A stretch of 34,429 nucleotides of DNA from an uncultured Campylobacter sp. (GCF_938045465.1 NZ_CALIBF010000077.1:1-34429), one strand, 5' to 3'. Shown: positions 7,885-17,226, counted from the first letter of the stretch. Translations and numbers: made by a program. Notes: a model not told the origin generated them from the sequence alone.

Positions 7885-8754
7885 TCAATCCAGATTAAAA
7901 ATATCTTCCGGATTGGTAAATTTATTTTGATAGCCGCCTTTTTTGATCGCTTCTTTAACGACGCTGCGATCTTTCTTTTGCGGAGCGGCAAGCGCTAAAA
8001 GCGAGCGCTCAAGCGCAAAAAAGCTTCTCATTAGTGCGCCTAATGATTTGAAAAAATCCGCCCGCACATGCCCGCACAAAAGCTCGCTAAACTCATCCAC
8101 AAAGCTATTGGTGACATTCGTAAAAAGCTCTAACGCCAGCGCTTCGCCGTCTTGCGCGCCGACGAAATTTTTAGCGTATTGCGAGTTCGCAGCATTTTTG
8201 CCATCCTGCGAGTCCGTAAAATTTTTACTGCCATGCGAATCTACAGAATTTTTTCCGTCTTGCGCCGTCAAGCTCGCGCTATTCGTAAAATTTTGCTCAT
8301 TTGCCACGAAATTTTGTCCGTTTAAAACTGCGCTGTGTTTTGCAGCCGCGTCGCGAAGTAGGGTTGAATGCAGGTAAAAAATAAATCCCACATAGTCCTC
8401 GCACTCCTTGCAAAGCTCCATATTGCGGCGAAATTTACTCTTTTTTAGTACGTCGATTACCGCGACACGCATACGCCCATCGTCGCGCCCCTCGTCGTAG
8501 AAGCTCGCACTCATCGGCACGTTGGCGTATGAAAAATCAAAAAGCACGGAATTTTGCTCGCTTTTAAACGCTGCAAAATCGAATTTCGCCAAATTTTGAA
8601 ATTCCGCCTCATCGCTAGGCACAATGGGCGAGCTGCGTAAAAACTCCAGCTGCTCCTTCCAGCGCTTAAATTTCGCATCCGTTTCATAGAAAAAAAACGG
8701 AATTGCAAAAAATTCGTAGTAGTAGCTTCTTGCTTTGATTAAATTTGCATCCAT
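7885..8754 (-). CDS. TorD/DmsD-like chaperone for FdhA with a low-complexity insert
   Basis: A 289-residue, all-helical protein of the TorD family type. These cytoplasmic chaperones bind Tat signals and help load the molybdenum cofactor. Features: opening ARSYYYEFFAIPFFF; mid segment NVPMSASFYDEGRD (the family's P-x-S-x-Y...E-G); an acidic helical C-terminal part ending in the NKFTNPEDIFNLD tail. Between about residues 135 and 205 there is a repetitive stretch: NGQNFVANEQNFTNSAS, then DGKNSVDSHGSKNFTDS, DGKNAANSQYAKNFVGA, DGE. TorD proteins are usually about 200-220 residues, so this segment is an extra of about 70. Its codons include AAATTTT motifs as between genes. The start overlaps the stop of the Fe-S gene as TAATG, so the two are co-translated. 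Its client is presumably FdhA. Confidence 0.8.
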   Translation of the reverse strand: MDANLIKARSYYYEFFAIPFFFYETDAKFKRWKEQLEFLRSSPIVPSDEAEFQNLAKFDFAAFKSEQNSVLFDFSYANVPMSASFYDEGRDDGRMRVAVIDVLKKSKFRRNMELCKECEDYVGFIFYLHSTLLRDAAAKHSAVLNGQNFVANEQNFTNSASLTAQDGKNSVDSHGSKNFTDSQDGKNAANSQYAKNFVGAQDGEALALELFTNVTNSFVDEFSELLCGHVRADFFKSLGALMRSFFALERSLLALAAPQKKDRSVVKEAIKKGGYQNKFTNPEDIFNLD

Positions 8755-10436
8755 TACATTGCCTCTTTTCTAGCATCTTCTATCTGCTTTTTTATCATTA
8801 TTTTCGCCTTGCAATCGCCGCAGCAAAAAAGAGTCTTCATCTTTTCAGGCTCGTTTGCAAAATGCGCACCCATCATATCCGCGATCTTCATCACGGCCTT
8901 ACTCGTCGCAAATTCCTTACCGCACTCGATGCACTTAAAAAGCTCGTCTTTGGCTAGCATTTTGTAATTAAAAAATCCCGGCTCAAGCTCCACGCCGCAA
9001 GGCTCAAACTCGATCGTATCCTTTTCGGCGCAGCTTAGAACGCAGTAGTTGCACGTCGTGCAAAGCGAAGCGTTGAGCTTAATCGAATTGTCGCTGTTAT
9101 CGGCATACAGCGCGCCGGTATTACAGGCGCCCACGCAGCTAAGGCAGAGCGTACAACTTGCTTCGTTTATGTTTACTTTGCCAAATTTTAGCAACTCTCC
9201 GCTTTTTACGACGCCGAAGCTACCATCGCCGACCATTGCGCTTACTCGTTTTGAGAAAATTTCTTTCTTGCTAAGGCCCTGTTCGTTTAAGCTAAACGCC
9301 CAGGGCTGAGAGCTTTGCGCCCACTTTAGCGCCTCTTGCAGCTCGGTTAAATTTCGCGCTAAAAATACCGCGTCCTTGCCGTAGATCGCGCGCGAAATTC
9401 CATTGATAAGCTCCACCGCTTCGCGCGTGCCCTCGCCCGCGTCCGTGTCGTAAATGATCACACTCGAGCCGCTTTCTTGCATCGCGCTTAGCAAATTTAC
9501 CTCATCTATTTGCTTGCTTCCGAAAATTCCAAACGGCAGCACGCCGCACGGAAGCTGCACTGCGGGTGCGGACGCAATTTCGCTCTCTGCGATGAGAAGC
9601 GGAATTTTGCCTGCATAGAGCTTTGCGATCTCGCCAAATACTCTTTGGGGCAGCTTGGCAAATTTCAGCGCGCCGCTAGGGCAGACGCTCACGCACGCGC
9701 CGCAACCGATGCAGTCGATATGCGAAAATACTAACTCGCGCTTTTCGTCGTTTTTCAAAATCGCCACTGTAGGGCAAACCTCCACGCATGGCGTGCGCAA
9801 CTCATTTCGCCTGCCTTGATACTGACAGATCGCAGGATCAAAGATCGTAGAATTCTTATAATGATAAACCGGGCTTTTGGAATTTAAAATTTCTAAAATT
9901 TCATCGTCTTTTAGCCCCGAGATCTCGTAGCAGCCGCTTTGTCGTAGCTGATAGGGCGTCGCGCCGCTAATCAAGAAAAAATCCGCCTCAGTCTCAACCT
10001 CATCCTGCTCGCTTAAAATCGTAACCGCAAGATCGCCAATCTCGCCGTAGACGAACTTTATCTCAGCCCTGCTTAACGCGATCACCTTAAATCCGTGCTG
10101 CCTAAGTAGCCCCACAAGCTCCTCTCGCGGCTCATCACAGGCGAGAAGCACGTTTTTGCCGACGGGCTTTTGATAGTCGCTATCTAGCGCACCGTCAAAG
10201 GCGATATCTTTGGCGCGATACAAAATATCTACGTTTTTAGCGATTTGTAGCGGCTCATCTGCGGAATTTTCTATATAAAAATTTATCTCGGGCGCATAAA
10301 TTTGCGCTTTTAGTTTCGGCGAATTAGCGACGATAAATTCCTCATTTTTCGCCTCCTCTTCATCGCCGCGAATTTCGATATCGTCGCTTAAGACGACATC
10401 CTTTAGCCCCGCGGCGTAAAATCCATGTTCTTTCAT
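8754..10436 (-). CDS. Multi-cluster 4Fe-4S ferredoxin-like protein (Cj1377c type)
   Basis: A 560-residue soluble protein with several cysteine clusters. Residues about 215-260 hold C-V-E-V-C-P and CIGCGACVSVCPSGA; the C-terminal half holds CTLCLSCVGACNTGA and CTTCNYCVLSCAE; near the end are CIECGKEF and CCGDCK pairs suited to another metal site. The N-terminal 200 residues include an NVLLACDEP...LVGLLRQHGF segment without cysteines. C. jejuni Cj1377c, a putative ferredoxin, lies in the same place divergent from selA. Presence with a chaperone, Tat partner and fdhAB suggests a role in formate dehydrogenase maturation or electron transfer in the cytoplasm; no enzyme activity can be assigned. 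The 166-nt gap to selA should contain divergent promoters. Confidence 0.85.
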   Translation of the reverse strand: MKEHGFYAAGLKDVVLSDDIEIRGDEEEAKNEEFIVANSPKLKAQIYAPEINFYIENSADEPLQIAKNVDILYRAKDIAFDGALDSDYQKPVGKNVLLACDEPREELVGLLRQHGFKVIALSRAEIKFVYGEIGDLAVTILSEQDEVETEADFFLISGATPYQLRQSGCYEISGLKDDEILEILNSKSPVYHYKNSTIFDPAICQYQGRRNELRTPCVEVCPTVAILKNDEKRELVFSHIDCIGCGACVSVCPSGALKFAKLPQRVFGEIAKLYAGKIPLLIAESEIASAPAVQLPCGVLPFGIFGSKQIDEVNLLSAMQESGSSVIIYDTDAGEGTREAVELINGISRAIYGKDAVFLARNLTELQEALKWAQSSQPWAFSLNEQGLSKKEIFSKRVSAMVGDGSFGVVKSGELLKFGKVNINEASCTLCLSCVGACNTGALYADNSDNSIKLNASLCTTCNYCVLSCAEKDTIEFEPCGVELEPGFFNYKMLAKDELFKCIECGKEFATSKAVMKIADMMGAHFANEPEKMKTLFCCGDCKAKIMIKKQIEDARKEAM

Positions 10437-10602
10437 AATCTATCCTAAATTGATAATTAGGCGGGTTTTACTCTTATTTTCTAAACAGCTTTTAAATTCT
10501 GCACTTAAAGTAAATCGAATTTAAATTAATAATTTTATAGATAAAGCAAAATCAAAGCTTTAAATGATAAAATCGCCTAAATTTTAAGGCATCGGGGTCG
10601 CA

Positions 10603-12201
10603 ATGCAACGAATCAAACTACCCAAAATCGATAAAATCGCAAACGCGCAGGAGTTTCAAAACTGCCTCCGCCCGCAAATCATCAAAATCGCGCAAGAGCT
10701 CATCGAAGAGGCACGCAGGGAGGCGCTGCAAGGAGGCACAGTCGCAAGCGAAAGCGAGATCATCGCGCGCATCAAATCGCGCTACGAAAAATTTCAAAAC
10801 TTAAGCCTTAAACCGCTCATCAACGCAACCGGCGTCGTGCTACACACAAACCTCGGCCGCAGCGTCATTGGCGCCGAAATTTTAGCCCGCGCGCAAAAGA
10901 TCATCACCTCGTATTCAAATTTAGAATACGACCTATCCGAGGGCGCGCGCGGCAACAGATACGACTACATAGCGCTTTTGTGCAGCGAGCTCTTCGGCGC
11001 GCAGGACGCGCTCGTGGTCAATAACAACGCTGCGGCGGTCTTTTTGGTGCTAAATACCTTCGCGCGCGGACGCGAAGTCGTGGTAAGCCGCGGCGAGCTA
11101 GTCGAGATCGGCGGGAGCTTTCGGGTAAGCGAAGTGATGGCAAACTCTGGCGCAAAGCTCACAGAGATCGGCACTACGAACAAAACCAAGCTGGACGATT
11201 ACGAAGAAGCGATCAATGAAAACACGGCGATCCTGATGAAGGTGCACCGCTCAAATTTTAAAATTTCGGGCTTCAGCTCGAGCGTAAGCGCTGCGGAAGT
11301 TGCGGCTCTCGCACGTCGCGCCTCGCAGGCAAAGAGAGAATTTTTAGCGCTTAGAGAGGCAAGTTTTAAAAATTTAGCAGATCTTTGCGGCGGCTCTTCG
11401 GACACGACGGGCGAAATTTTAAATTCTGCGCCGAATGGTTTAAGCTTAGCGGCAGGCTCTGCGAATGCTCTAAATTTAGATAGCGACGAGCCGTCCGCAA
11501 GGAGCGAGCGTTTTTATAAAGGCGGCGAGAGCAAAATTTCTAAAATTTACCCCGCAAAATTTAGCATGAAAAAAGAGGAAAGCTTTAACGAGATCATCGA
11601 TTATTACGATCTTGGAAGCGGCTACGTAAGCGAGCTGGGATTTGGGCTCGGCAAAAGCGAGCCATCCATTTTTGAGCTTTTAAAAAGCGGCGTGCGGCTG
11701 CTTAGCTTTAGCGGCGACAAGCTCTTCGGCTCCGTGCAGTGCGGCATCATCCTAGGAGATCGCGAGCTCATCGCGCGCCTGCGCAAAAACCAGCTACTGC
11801 GAATGCTGCGCGTGGACAAGATCACGCTAAGCCTGCTTGCCGAGACGATCAAGGCGTATATAAATAAAGAATTTCACCTCATCACGACGATAGATCAGAT
11901 CCATCTCGGCCTAGATGAGCTACGTGAGCGAGCGGAGCTAGTGCGATCGCGTATCGGCGTAAAATCGCAGATCGTGCCTACTACCACCTTTGTAGGCGGC
12001 GGTACGATGCCGAGCGCCTCCTATCCTAGCGTCGCGCTTGCGATACTTGACGGCGCAGAGCCGCAGAGCACGCAGGCAAAATTTCGCGCTGCGGGCATAA
12101 TCGGACGGATCGAGCAGGATAAATTTTTGCTCGATTTCAGATCGATTTTAAAAAGCGACTTACAAGATTTAATAAAAAAGATCGGAGAAATTTATGAATA
12201 G
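10603..12201 (+). CDS. selA: L-seryl-tRNA(Sec) selenium transferase SelA, with a large insert
   Basis: SelA is a pyridoxal-phosphate enzyme that converts seryl-tRNA(Sec) to selenocysteyl-tRNA(Sec). Hallmarks: NATGVVLHTNLGRS, SNLEYDLSEGARGNR, NNNAAAVFLVLNT, SRGELVEIGGSFRV, GTTNKTKLDDY, and the PLP-lysine motif SFSGDKLFG with Lys373. The 532 residues exceed the usual 440-470. The excess lies between SAAEVAALARR and IDYYDLGSGY (about nt 11320-11590), some 85-90 residues of low-complexity sequence (GGSSDTTGEILNSAPNG, AGSANALNLDSDEPSARS, ESKISKIYPAKFSM). The insert falls in a surface position after the V-x-x-x-E-L-A-like segment, and all catalytic motifs remain. GGGG lies 7 nt before the ATG. The gene overlaps selB by 8 nt. 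Confidence 0.96.
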   Translation: MQRIKLPKIDKIANAQEFQNCLRPQIIKIAQELIEEARREALQGGTVASESEIIARIKSRYEKFQNLSLKPLINATGVVLHTNLGRSVIGAEILARAQKIITSYSNLEYDLSEGARGNRYDYIALLCSELFGAQDALVVNNNAAAVFLVLNTFARGREVVVSRGELVEIGGSFRVSEVMANSGAKLTEIGTTNKTKLDDYEEAINENTAILMKVHRSNFKISGFSSSVSAAEVAALARRASQAKREFLALREASFKNLADLCGGSSDTTGEILNSAPNGLSLAAGSANALNLDSDEPSARSERFYKGGESKISKIYPAKFSMKKEESFNEIIDYYDLGSGYVSELGFGLGKSEPSIFELLKSGVRLLSFSGDKLFGSVQCGIILGDRELIARLRKNQLLRMLRVDKITLSLLAETIKAYINKEFHLITTIDQIHLGLDELRERAELVRSRIGVKSQIVPTTTFVGGGTMPSASYPSVALAILDGAEPQSTQAKFRAAGIIGRIEQDKFLLDFRSILKSDLQDLIKKIGEIYE

Positions 12202-14014
12202 CGTAATCATCGGCACCGCAGGCCATATCGATCACGGAAAGACCGCGTTAATCAAGGCGCTAAACGGCTTTGAGGGAGACCGAATGCCGAGCGAAAAGCA
12301 GCGCGGCATCACGATCGATCTTAGCTTTTCCCATCTGCGCTCGGGAGACACCAACGTCGCTTTCATCGACGTTCCGGGGCATGAAAATCTAGTAAAGACG
12401 ATGATTAGCGGCGCATATGCCTTCGACGCTGCGATGCTGGTAGTCGCCGCGGACGACGGGCTAATGCCGCAAAGCAAAGAGCATATTCAAATTTTATCGC
12501 TGCTCGGGGTAAAAAGCGTGATCTTGTGTATCAGCAAGTGCGATCTAGCCGACGACGCGCGCAGGGCGGAGGTCGCGGCGCAGTGCAGGGAATACATCTG
12601 CAAATTTAAAAATTTGCAAATTTTAAACACCTTTTTTATCAGCATAAAAGATCCCGCAAGCATCGACGAGCTGAAAAACTATCTCTTTAATATCAAGCCC
12701 GCGCAGCGCCAAGGAGGCGGCGTGGTGCACTACTACATCGACCGCGTCTTTTCGCTTAAGGGGCTCGGCACCATCGTAACGGGCAGCCTCATTAACGGCG
12801 CGATTTCAAAGGGCGAGAAGCTTTATAACTGCGATCTGGGTAAAATTTTTAACGTCAAAAGCGTGCAGATCCATGACGAGGACACGCCGCTGGCGCAGGC
12901 TCCAAACCGCGTCGCGCTAAGTCTGGACGCCAAAACGAGCGAGCTTGAGAAGGGGCAAATCCTAAGCAAAAAGGGCTTTTTCCGCGGCTTTAATGAAGCC
13001 GACTGTACCTTTAGCGGCGAAATTTCGCATAATCAAGACGTGCTGTTTTGCGTCGGAAGCAAGCAAAGCGCGGCAAAAGCGCTCATTTTAAAAGAACTTC
13101 CTAGCGGCGAGAAGCTCGTGAGCTTTAAATTTGACAAAAAGATGTTTTTGAAATTCGGCGAGCCCTTCGTCTGCTTGTCAAACTCGCGCGTAATCGGCGG
13201 AGGACGCGTGCTAAACGCCGTGATCGAGCCGCTAAAAAAGCAGAGCAAAGCCGTGCTTCTCACCGCGCTTTTGAAGCGAAATTTCACCGAAGCGTTTAAA
13301 ATTTTAAGCCTCTTTCACAAGCATGGATTCGGGCTATTTTCGGCGTATCAGCGCTTCGGAATGGAGTACGACGAAGCGGCAAAGATCGCGCGCGGCATAG
13401 AAGGGACGTATTTTGACGAAGCAAATTTATGCGTTTACGATCTAAGCGCGATCGAGGACGTAAAAAGCCTCATAAAATTTATCGTCTCAAAAAACGACTA
13501 CGCGATCTTTTCGCCCGCCTCGATCGCCCTAAAGCTCTCGTGGGCTAGCGAAGAGCTCGCCGCACGCGCGCTTAGCGAGCTTGAGCGAAGCGGCATCGTC
13601 TCCAAAAAGGGCGGAGTTTACGTAAAATCGGGGGTGGATTTTGACGCGCTCAAACAGAGCCTGGAGAGTAAAATTTTTGATCTCATCAAAAAGGGCGGCA
13701 TAGCGCCATTAGCGCCTTATAACGTCTATGACGAGCTGGAGATTGACCGCAGTAGCGGCGATGACGCGCTAAAGAAGCTAACCTACGCCAAAAAGGTCGT
13801 CCGTCTCGCGCACAATCTCTTCGTCGAGGCCGAAAATTTAGCCCTGGCGATCAAACGCCTCTACGCAATCATCGAAAAAGATGGCTTCGTAAACGTCACG
13901 AACGCCAAAGAGGAGCTTGGGCTTAGCAGGAAATTCGTCATCTGCTATCTCGAGTACCTAGATAAAATGGGAAATATCGTGACGATCGACAATAAACGCT
14001 ATCTGAAAAAGTAA
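12194..14014 (+). CDS. selB: Selenocysteine-specific elongation factor SelB
   Basis: SelB is a GTPase that carries selenocysteyl-tRNA(Sec) to the ribosome at UGA codons marked by a SECIS hairpin. The 606-residue protein has GTAGHIDHGKT (P-loop, residues 7-17), RGITIDLSF, DVPGHE, and SKCD in place of the usual NKxD. Beta-barrel domains follow (YYIDRVFSLKGLGTIVTGSL). The C-terminal third holds winged-helix repeats that bind the mRNA hairpin (ending DGFVNVTNAKEELGLSRKFVICYLEYLDKMG). GGAG lies before the ATG within the end of selA, so the two are translationally coupled. Its likely sole client in this window is fdhA. Confidence 0.96.
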   Translation: MNSVIIGTAGHIDHGKTALIKALNGFEGDRMPSEKQRGITIDLSFSHLRSGDTNVAFIDVPGHENLVKTMISGAYAFDAAMLVVAADDGLMPQSKEHIQILSLLGVKSVILCISKCDLADDARRAEVAAQCREYICKFKNLQILNTFFISIKDPASIDELKNYLFNIKPAQRQGGGVVHYYIDRVFSLKGLGTIVTGSLINGAISKGEKLYNCDLGKIFNVKSVQIHDEDTPLAQAPNRVALSLDAKTSELEKGQILSKKGFFRGFNEADCTFSGEISHNQDVLFCVGSKQSAAKALILKELPSGEKLVSFKFDKKMFLKFGEPFVCLSNSRVIGGGRVLNAVIEPLKKQSKAVLLTALLKRNFTEAFKILSLFHKHGFGLFSAYQRFGMEYDEAAKIARGIEGTYFDEANLCVYDLSAIEDVKSLIKFIVSKNDYAIFSPASIALKLSWASEELAARALSELERSGIVSKKGGVYVKSGVDFDALKQSLESKIFDLIKKGGIAPLAPYNVYDELEIDRSSGDDALKKLTYAKKVVRLAHNLFVEAENLALAIKRLYAIIEKDGFVNVTNAKEELGLSRKFVICYLEYLDKMGNIVTIDNKRYLKK

Positions 14015-14065
14015 AAATTTAAAATTTTGCACTACAATGCGCGGAATTTTTTGCAAAGGAAAAAA

Positions 14066-14779
14066 ATGAAAAAAGCTATTTTAACTTCAGTTGCTCTCGT
14101 AGCGAGCCTAAACGCGGCTCTAAGCGACAGCGAAATTTTATCTATCTACGGCGGCGCGCCTCAAGGCATCGAAATAAAGGTCGCCGAGCGCATCCCGCTT
14201 AGCGAGCCAAAGGGCGTTGAGGCGGTCGTTTTAAAGATTTCTCAAGGCAATATGTCGCAAGAGGAGATCATTTTCACCCAAGGCGATCTGATCTTTACCG
14301 ATATCATCGATCCTAAAAAACGCGTAGTCTATAAGGAGCAGATCAAACAAGACCGCATCGCAGGACAGCTAAGTAAGGTCTTCAAAGCAGAGAGCAAAGA
14401 CAATATTATCAAGCTAGGAAACGATCCTAAAAAGCCTACGATTTTGATGCTGACGGACGCTTTGTGCCCATTCTGCCGCAAAGAGATGGCAAGGATCGAA
14501 GAAACGTTAAAAAGTAACAATGTCGATATCGTCATGACCTCCGTTCACGGCGATGACGGCCACGCAAAATCCGCGCTCATCTACAAAGAGATCAAAAATG
14601 CTAAAACCGACGAGCAAAAGATAGCGGTTTTTAAAAAATATTACGCTGAAGATAACAAAGCAGGCGCCAAGGACGTAAGTGCTGCCGAGCTAAACGCTGC
14701 AAAAGCCCTAGCTGCCAAATACTTCGGTGCGGGGGTAAACTCGGTGCCTTACATCATCGAACTAGACAAACTAAAATAA
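14066..14779 (+). CDS. DsbC-like periplasmic thiol:disulfide oxidoreductase (Cj1380 type)
   Basis: A 237-residue secreted protein: a signal peptide (MKKAILTSVALVASLNAALS), an N-terminal segment resembling the DsbC/DsbG dimerisation domain, then a thioredoxin-like domain with C134-P-F-C137 in TDALCPFCRKE and a cis-proline loop N-S-V-P-Y. I chose the ATG at 14066, which has AAAGGAAAA just upstream, over an earlier ATG (14027) that would add 13 residues ahead of the signal. It follows selB by about 50 nt, as Cj1380 follows Cj1379 in C. jejuni. It probably reshuffles or forms disulfides in periplasmic proteins; why it travels with selAB is not known. Confidence 0.88.
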   Translation: MKKAILTSVALVASLNAALSDSEILSIYGGAPQGIEIKVAERIPLSEPKGVEAVVLKISQGNMSQEEIIFTQGDLIFTDIIDPKKRVVYKEQIKQDRIAGQLSKVFKAESKDNIIKLGNDPKKPTILMLTDALCPFCRKEMARIEETLKSNNVDIVMTSVHGDDGHAKSALIYKEIKNAKTDEQKIAVFKKYYAEDNKAGAKDVSAAELNAAKALAAKYFGAGVNSVPYIIELDKLK

Positions 14780-14787
14780 TCTTTCTT

Positions 14788-14815
14788 AAATTTTGCGGAG
14801 CGATCCGCAAAATTT
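14788..14815 (+). terminator. Terminator after the selAB-dsb transcript
   Basis: AAATTTTGCGGA / TCCGCAAAATTT form a perfect 12-bp stem with loop GCGA, 8 nt after the stop of the DsbC-like gene. The downstream arm ends in TTT followed by CGCTTC. Confidence 0.7.
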
Positions 14816-15264
14816 CGCTTCTTTCACCCAATTTCGGTAGCTTTCAATCAATCTAAATTTTGCCTCGAATTATGAATACTGCCCCTTTGGAGTTCTTGCA
14901 ATTCCGCTGCTTTTAAAAAATTTCGTAGTTGCGCCGCACATAGAATTTTAAAATCACTTACGTATGAAACACGATCCGCAAAGTCATAAACGGGCAAAAT
15001 CTTATAATTTTAAAACCCCCTCAGCGTCCGCGCGAAATTCTGTGGCAGCGATTCCATCTCGTCGCTTCGCATCCATAACGGCACAAAAAATGACCTTACA
15101 TGGAATTTCAAAGTAGAAATTATGCGAGTAAAAATTTTACGGTCAAAATTTTAAAATTTCGCGGCAAAGCCCAGATAAAATTTAGCCGCAAATTTTTGAT
15201 TTGCGGCAAAGAGGAATTTGCAGTTATGCTTCAGCCGCCTATCTTGGGCTACGTCCGATTAAAA
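14816..15264. other. Intergenic repeat-rich stretch
   Basis: No credible gene. The roughly 450 bases hold several AATTTTAAAATT-type palindromes (for example near 15145-15160) and AAATTTT motifs. An open frame at 15100-15318 on the plus strand is made mostly of these motifs and overlaps the 3' end of the autotransporter gene. Confidence 0.45.
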
Positions 15265-17226
15265 TCAAAATTCCACGTCAAAAGCGGCTCTTGCCAGGCT
15301 ATTTTTGCTCTCGCTTAGCTCGTACGATGCGCTGAGTCCCACGCTTTGAAGGATCTTATATTTCAGTCCGATCGCGCCGTTAAATACGCCGCTAGAATAA
15401 TCAAGCCCCTCCACGTCGTATCTGTCCGAATACTTTCTGCTCGCGTGATACGAATCGCCGCTAAATCGATGCTCGTACTCCGCATTTGCAAATATCTGCA
15501 GATCGCCGAAGGCCTTGATCGCGTAAATTCCTGCGGTGCCGTTCGGCGCGGTTTTTGAAGCGGAGCTAAATCTAAGCCTGGAGATCGCGTCCTCGTCCAC
15601 TCTAATCGCTCCAAGTCCCAAATATGGCTTAATGTAGCCGTTTTCAAATAAGAATTTATACCCGGCTCTCGTGCTGAAATCCCAAATTTGCGATTTGTAT
15701 TTCGCGCCGTGGATAGCGCCGAATCCGTTGTTGGTTTCAAATTTATGATCGTTCGTCGAATAGGTTAAATTGACCGCCAGATCCACGTTTTCGTTAAAGT
15801 CGTATCTGCCCGCCAGACCGAGCTCGTAGGATTTGATGTTTTCTTTGACACCGTCGAATTTGCCCTCGTACCAAGCGTCCGATTTTTGATATCCAAAGAT
15901 CGCGCCCAGCGTAAGATCATCTACTCTCTTGGAGGCTCCGAGTAAAATTCCGTCGCTCTTGTGATCGTATTTGACGCCGCCCGAGCGGTCTTTGTAATCT
16001 CCGCCGTAGTTTCCTATCGCGCTTACATTTACGTTAAACTCCTGCCCGTCGGTATCGGTTAAATTTTTATAAGCAGAATTTCTTGCAAGCTTTGTAAGAT
16101 CCAGATCGACCTTCGAGCGCGGCATCTCGATGCCTACCCGGTTGCCGCCTCTTGCGACCTGCGAAAACAGGCTGCCGTTTTTAGGCGTGAAGTTATTGAT
16201 CGCCAGCATCAGCGCTTCAAAATAGGTAGGCAGATCGTCGTATCCGCTAGGATAGGCATTCGTATCGGAGGTGATAAATAGATTTGCCGCATTGCGCTCG
16301 CGAGATAGCCTTATGATCTCGTCGTATTGATCAGCTCTGGCGTTGTATATGACATGCAAAATTTTAGAGGAATTTGCAGGGTCTTTTTCAAATTCCGAAG
16401 TTCTAGGGCGGTAGTTATTTATATAATCGTCCGCGCTCACCTCTTGCAGCATCCAAACGTCCGCATAGGGAGCTATGGCGTCGCGCACGCCCCAGCCGTT
16501 GTTTGCCAAAACGAGCATTCCAGGGTATTTGGTCTTGATATAGTTGTAGATATTCGCCATATAGGCGATAGTTGCGGGATTGTTTTCGGTATTAACCTCG
16601 TCGATAAAGTATCCTGCGATATTTTCTCTGCCGTAGAAATTTACGAAATTATCGATATCGGCATAGACTAAATTTAGATTTCTAGTAGAATTTTTGGTAT
16701 AGGTATAGCCTAAATTTGCTATGCCCGCCGCGATATTTCGCTTCATCTGAACAGCGTCCTCGTCCCTTCTGACCAGATATTGCGTAGTTTGATCGCCCGG
16801 TATCGCCGCCTCGTATGAACCGAAAGCCACGTAAGGAACCAGCGCGCCGCCTATATTGGTAATGCCGTTCCAAAACTCGGCATTTACGCCGCTATTGCCC
16901 GTCCAGCGAAACGCAGGCATCATAACGCGCTGATTATTAAGCCTGCCGGAATATGAGCCCTTTTTGGCAAAGCCCCTTGCGTACTCGAGCTTAATACGAA
17001 ATGAGTTTTCATACTCGTCGCTCGCGGAGCTATCGCTAGCTGCGTCGCGCCTGCTTAATTTCGCGCCCAAGCTATCCGCAGCGCTCATTACATCGGAACG
17101 GGAAGTGTTGTTGGAAGGTGATTTTTGCGCGTTTGCATAGCCCCAGGAATTCTGCTCGCTCGCATAGCCAAACCCTGCTGCACCGATAAGCGCAAGAGAT
17201 ACGATTTTTTTCAAAGACTTTAGCAT
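15265..17226 (-). CDS. Secreted spherulin-4/GH135-like domain fused to an autotransporter-type beta-barrel
   Basis: A 653-residue protein. A signal peptide (LKSLKKIVSLALIGAAGFGYA) is followed by a linker rich in Ser/Ala/Asp. Residues about 95-345 look like a spherulin-4 TIM-barrel: VPYVAFG, NLNLVYADIDNF, the strand GYFIDEVNTE with Asp209-Glu210, LVLANNGW, VWMLQEV with Glu262, HVIYNA, FITSD, and DLPTYFEAL. The fungal relative Sph3 (GH135) uses an Asp-Glu pair and a further Glu to cut galactosaminogalactan. Residues about 400-653 alternate amphipathic strands typical of an outer-membrane barrel and end in Phe (AFDVEF). It could therefore anchor a polysaccharide hydrolase at the surface. The ATG at 17226 with GAGGCGG upstream is preferred over a TTG 15 nt earlier. 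Substrate unknown. Confidence 0.8.
   Translation of the reverse strand: MLKSLKKIVSLALIGAAGFGYASEQNSWGYANAQKSPSNNTSRSDVMSAADSLGAKLSRRDAASDSSASDEYENSFRIKLEYARGFAKKGSYSGRLNNQRVMMPAFRWTGNSGVNAEFWNGITNIGGALVPYVAFGSYEAAIPGDQTTQYLVRRDEDAVQMKRNIAAGIANLGYTYTKNSTRNLNLVYADIDNFVNFYGRENIAGYFIDEVNTENNPATIAYMANIYNYIKTKYPGMLVLANNGWGVRDAIAPYADVWMLQEVSADDYINNYRPRTSEFEKDPANSSKILHVIYNARADQYDEIIRLSRERNAANLFITSDTNAYPSGYDDLPTYFEALMLAINNFTPKNGSLFSQVARGGNRVGIEMPRSKVDLDLTKLARNSAYKNLTDTDGQEFNVNVSAIGNYGGDYKDRSGGVKYDHKSDGILLGASKRVDDLTLGAIFGYQKSDAWYEGKFDGVKENIKSYELGLAGRYDFNENVDLAVNLTYSTNDHKFETNNGFGAIHGAKYKSQIWDFSTRAGYKFLFENGYIKPYLGLGAIRVDEDAISRLRFSSASKTAPNGTAGIYAIKAFGDLQIFANAEYEHRFSGDSYHASRKYSDRYDVEGLDYSSGVFNGAIGLKYKILQSVGLSASYELSESKNSLARAAFDVEF

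Noticed and set aside
15100..15318. Open frame of 72 codons on the plus strand
   Set aside because: Made of repeat motifs and overlapping the antisense 3' end of the autotransporter gene.
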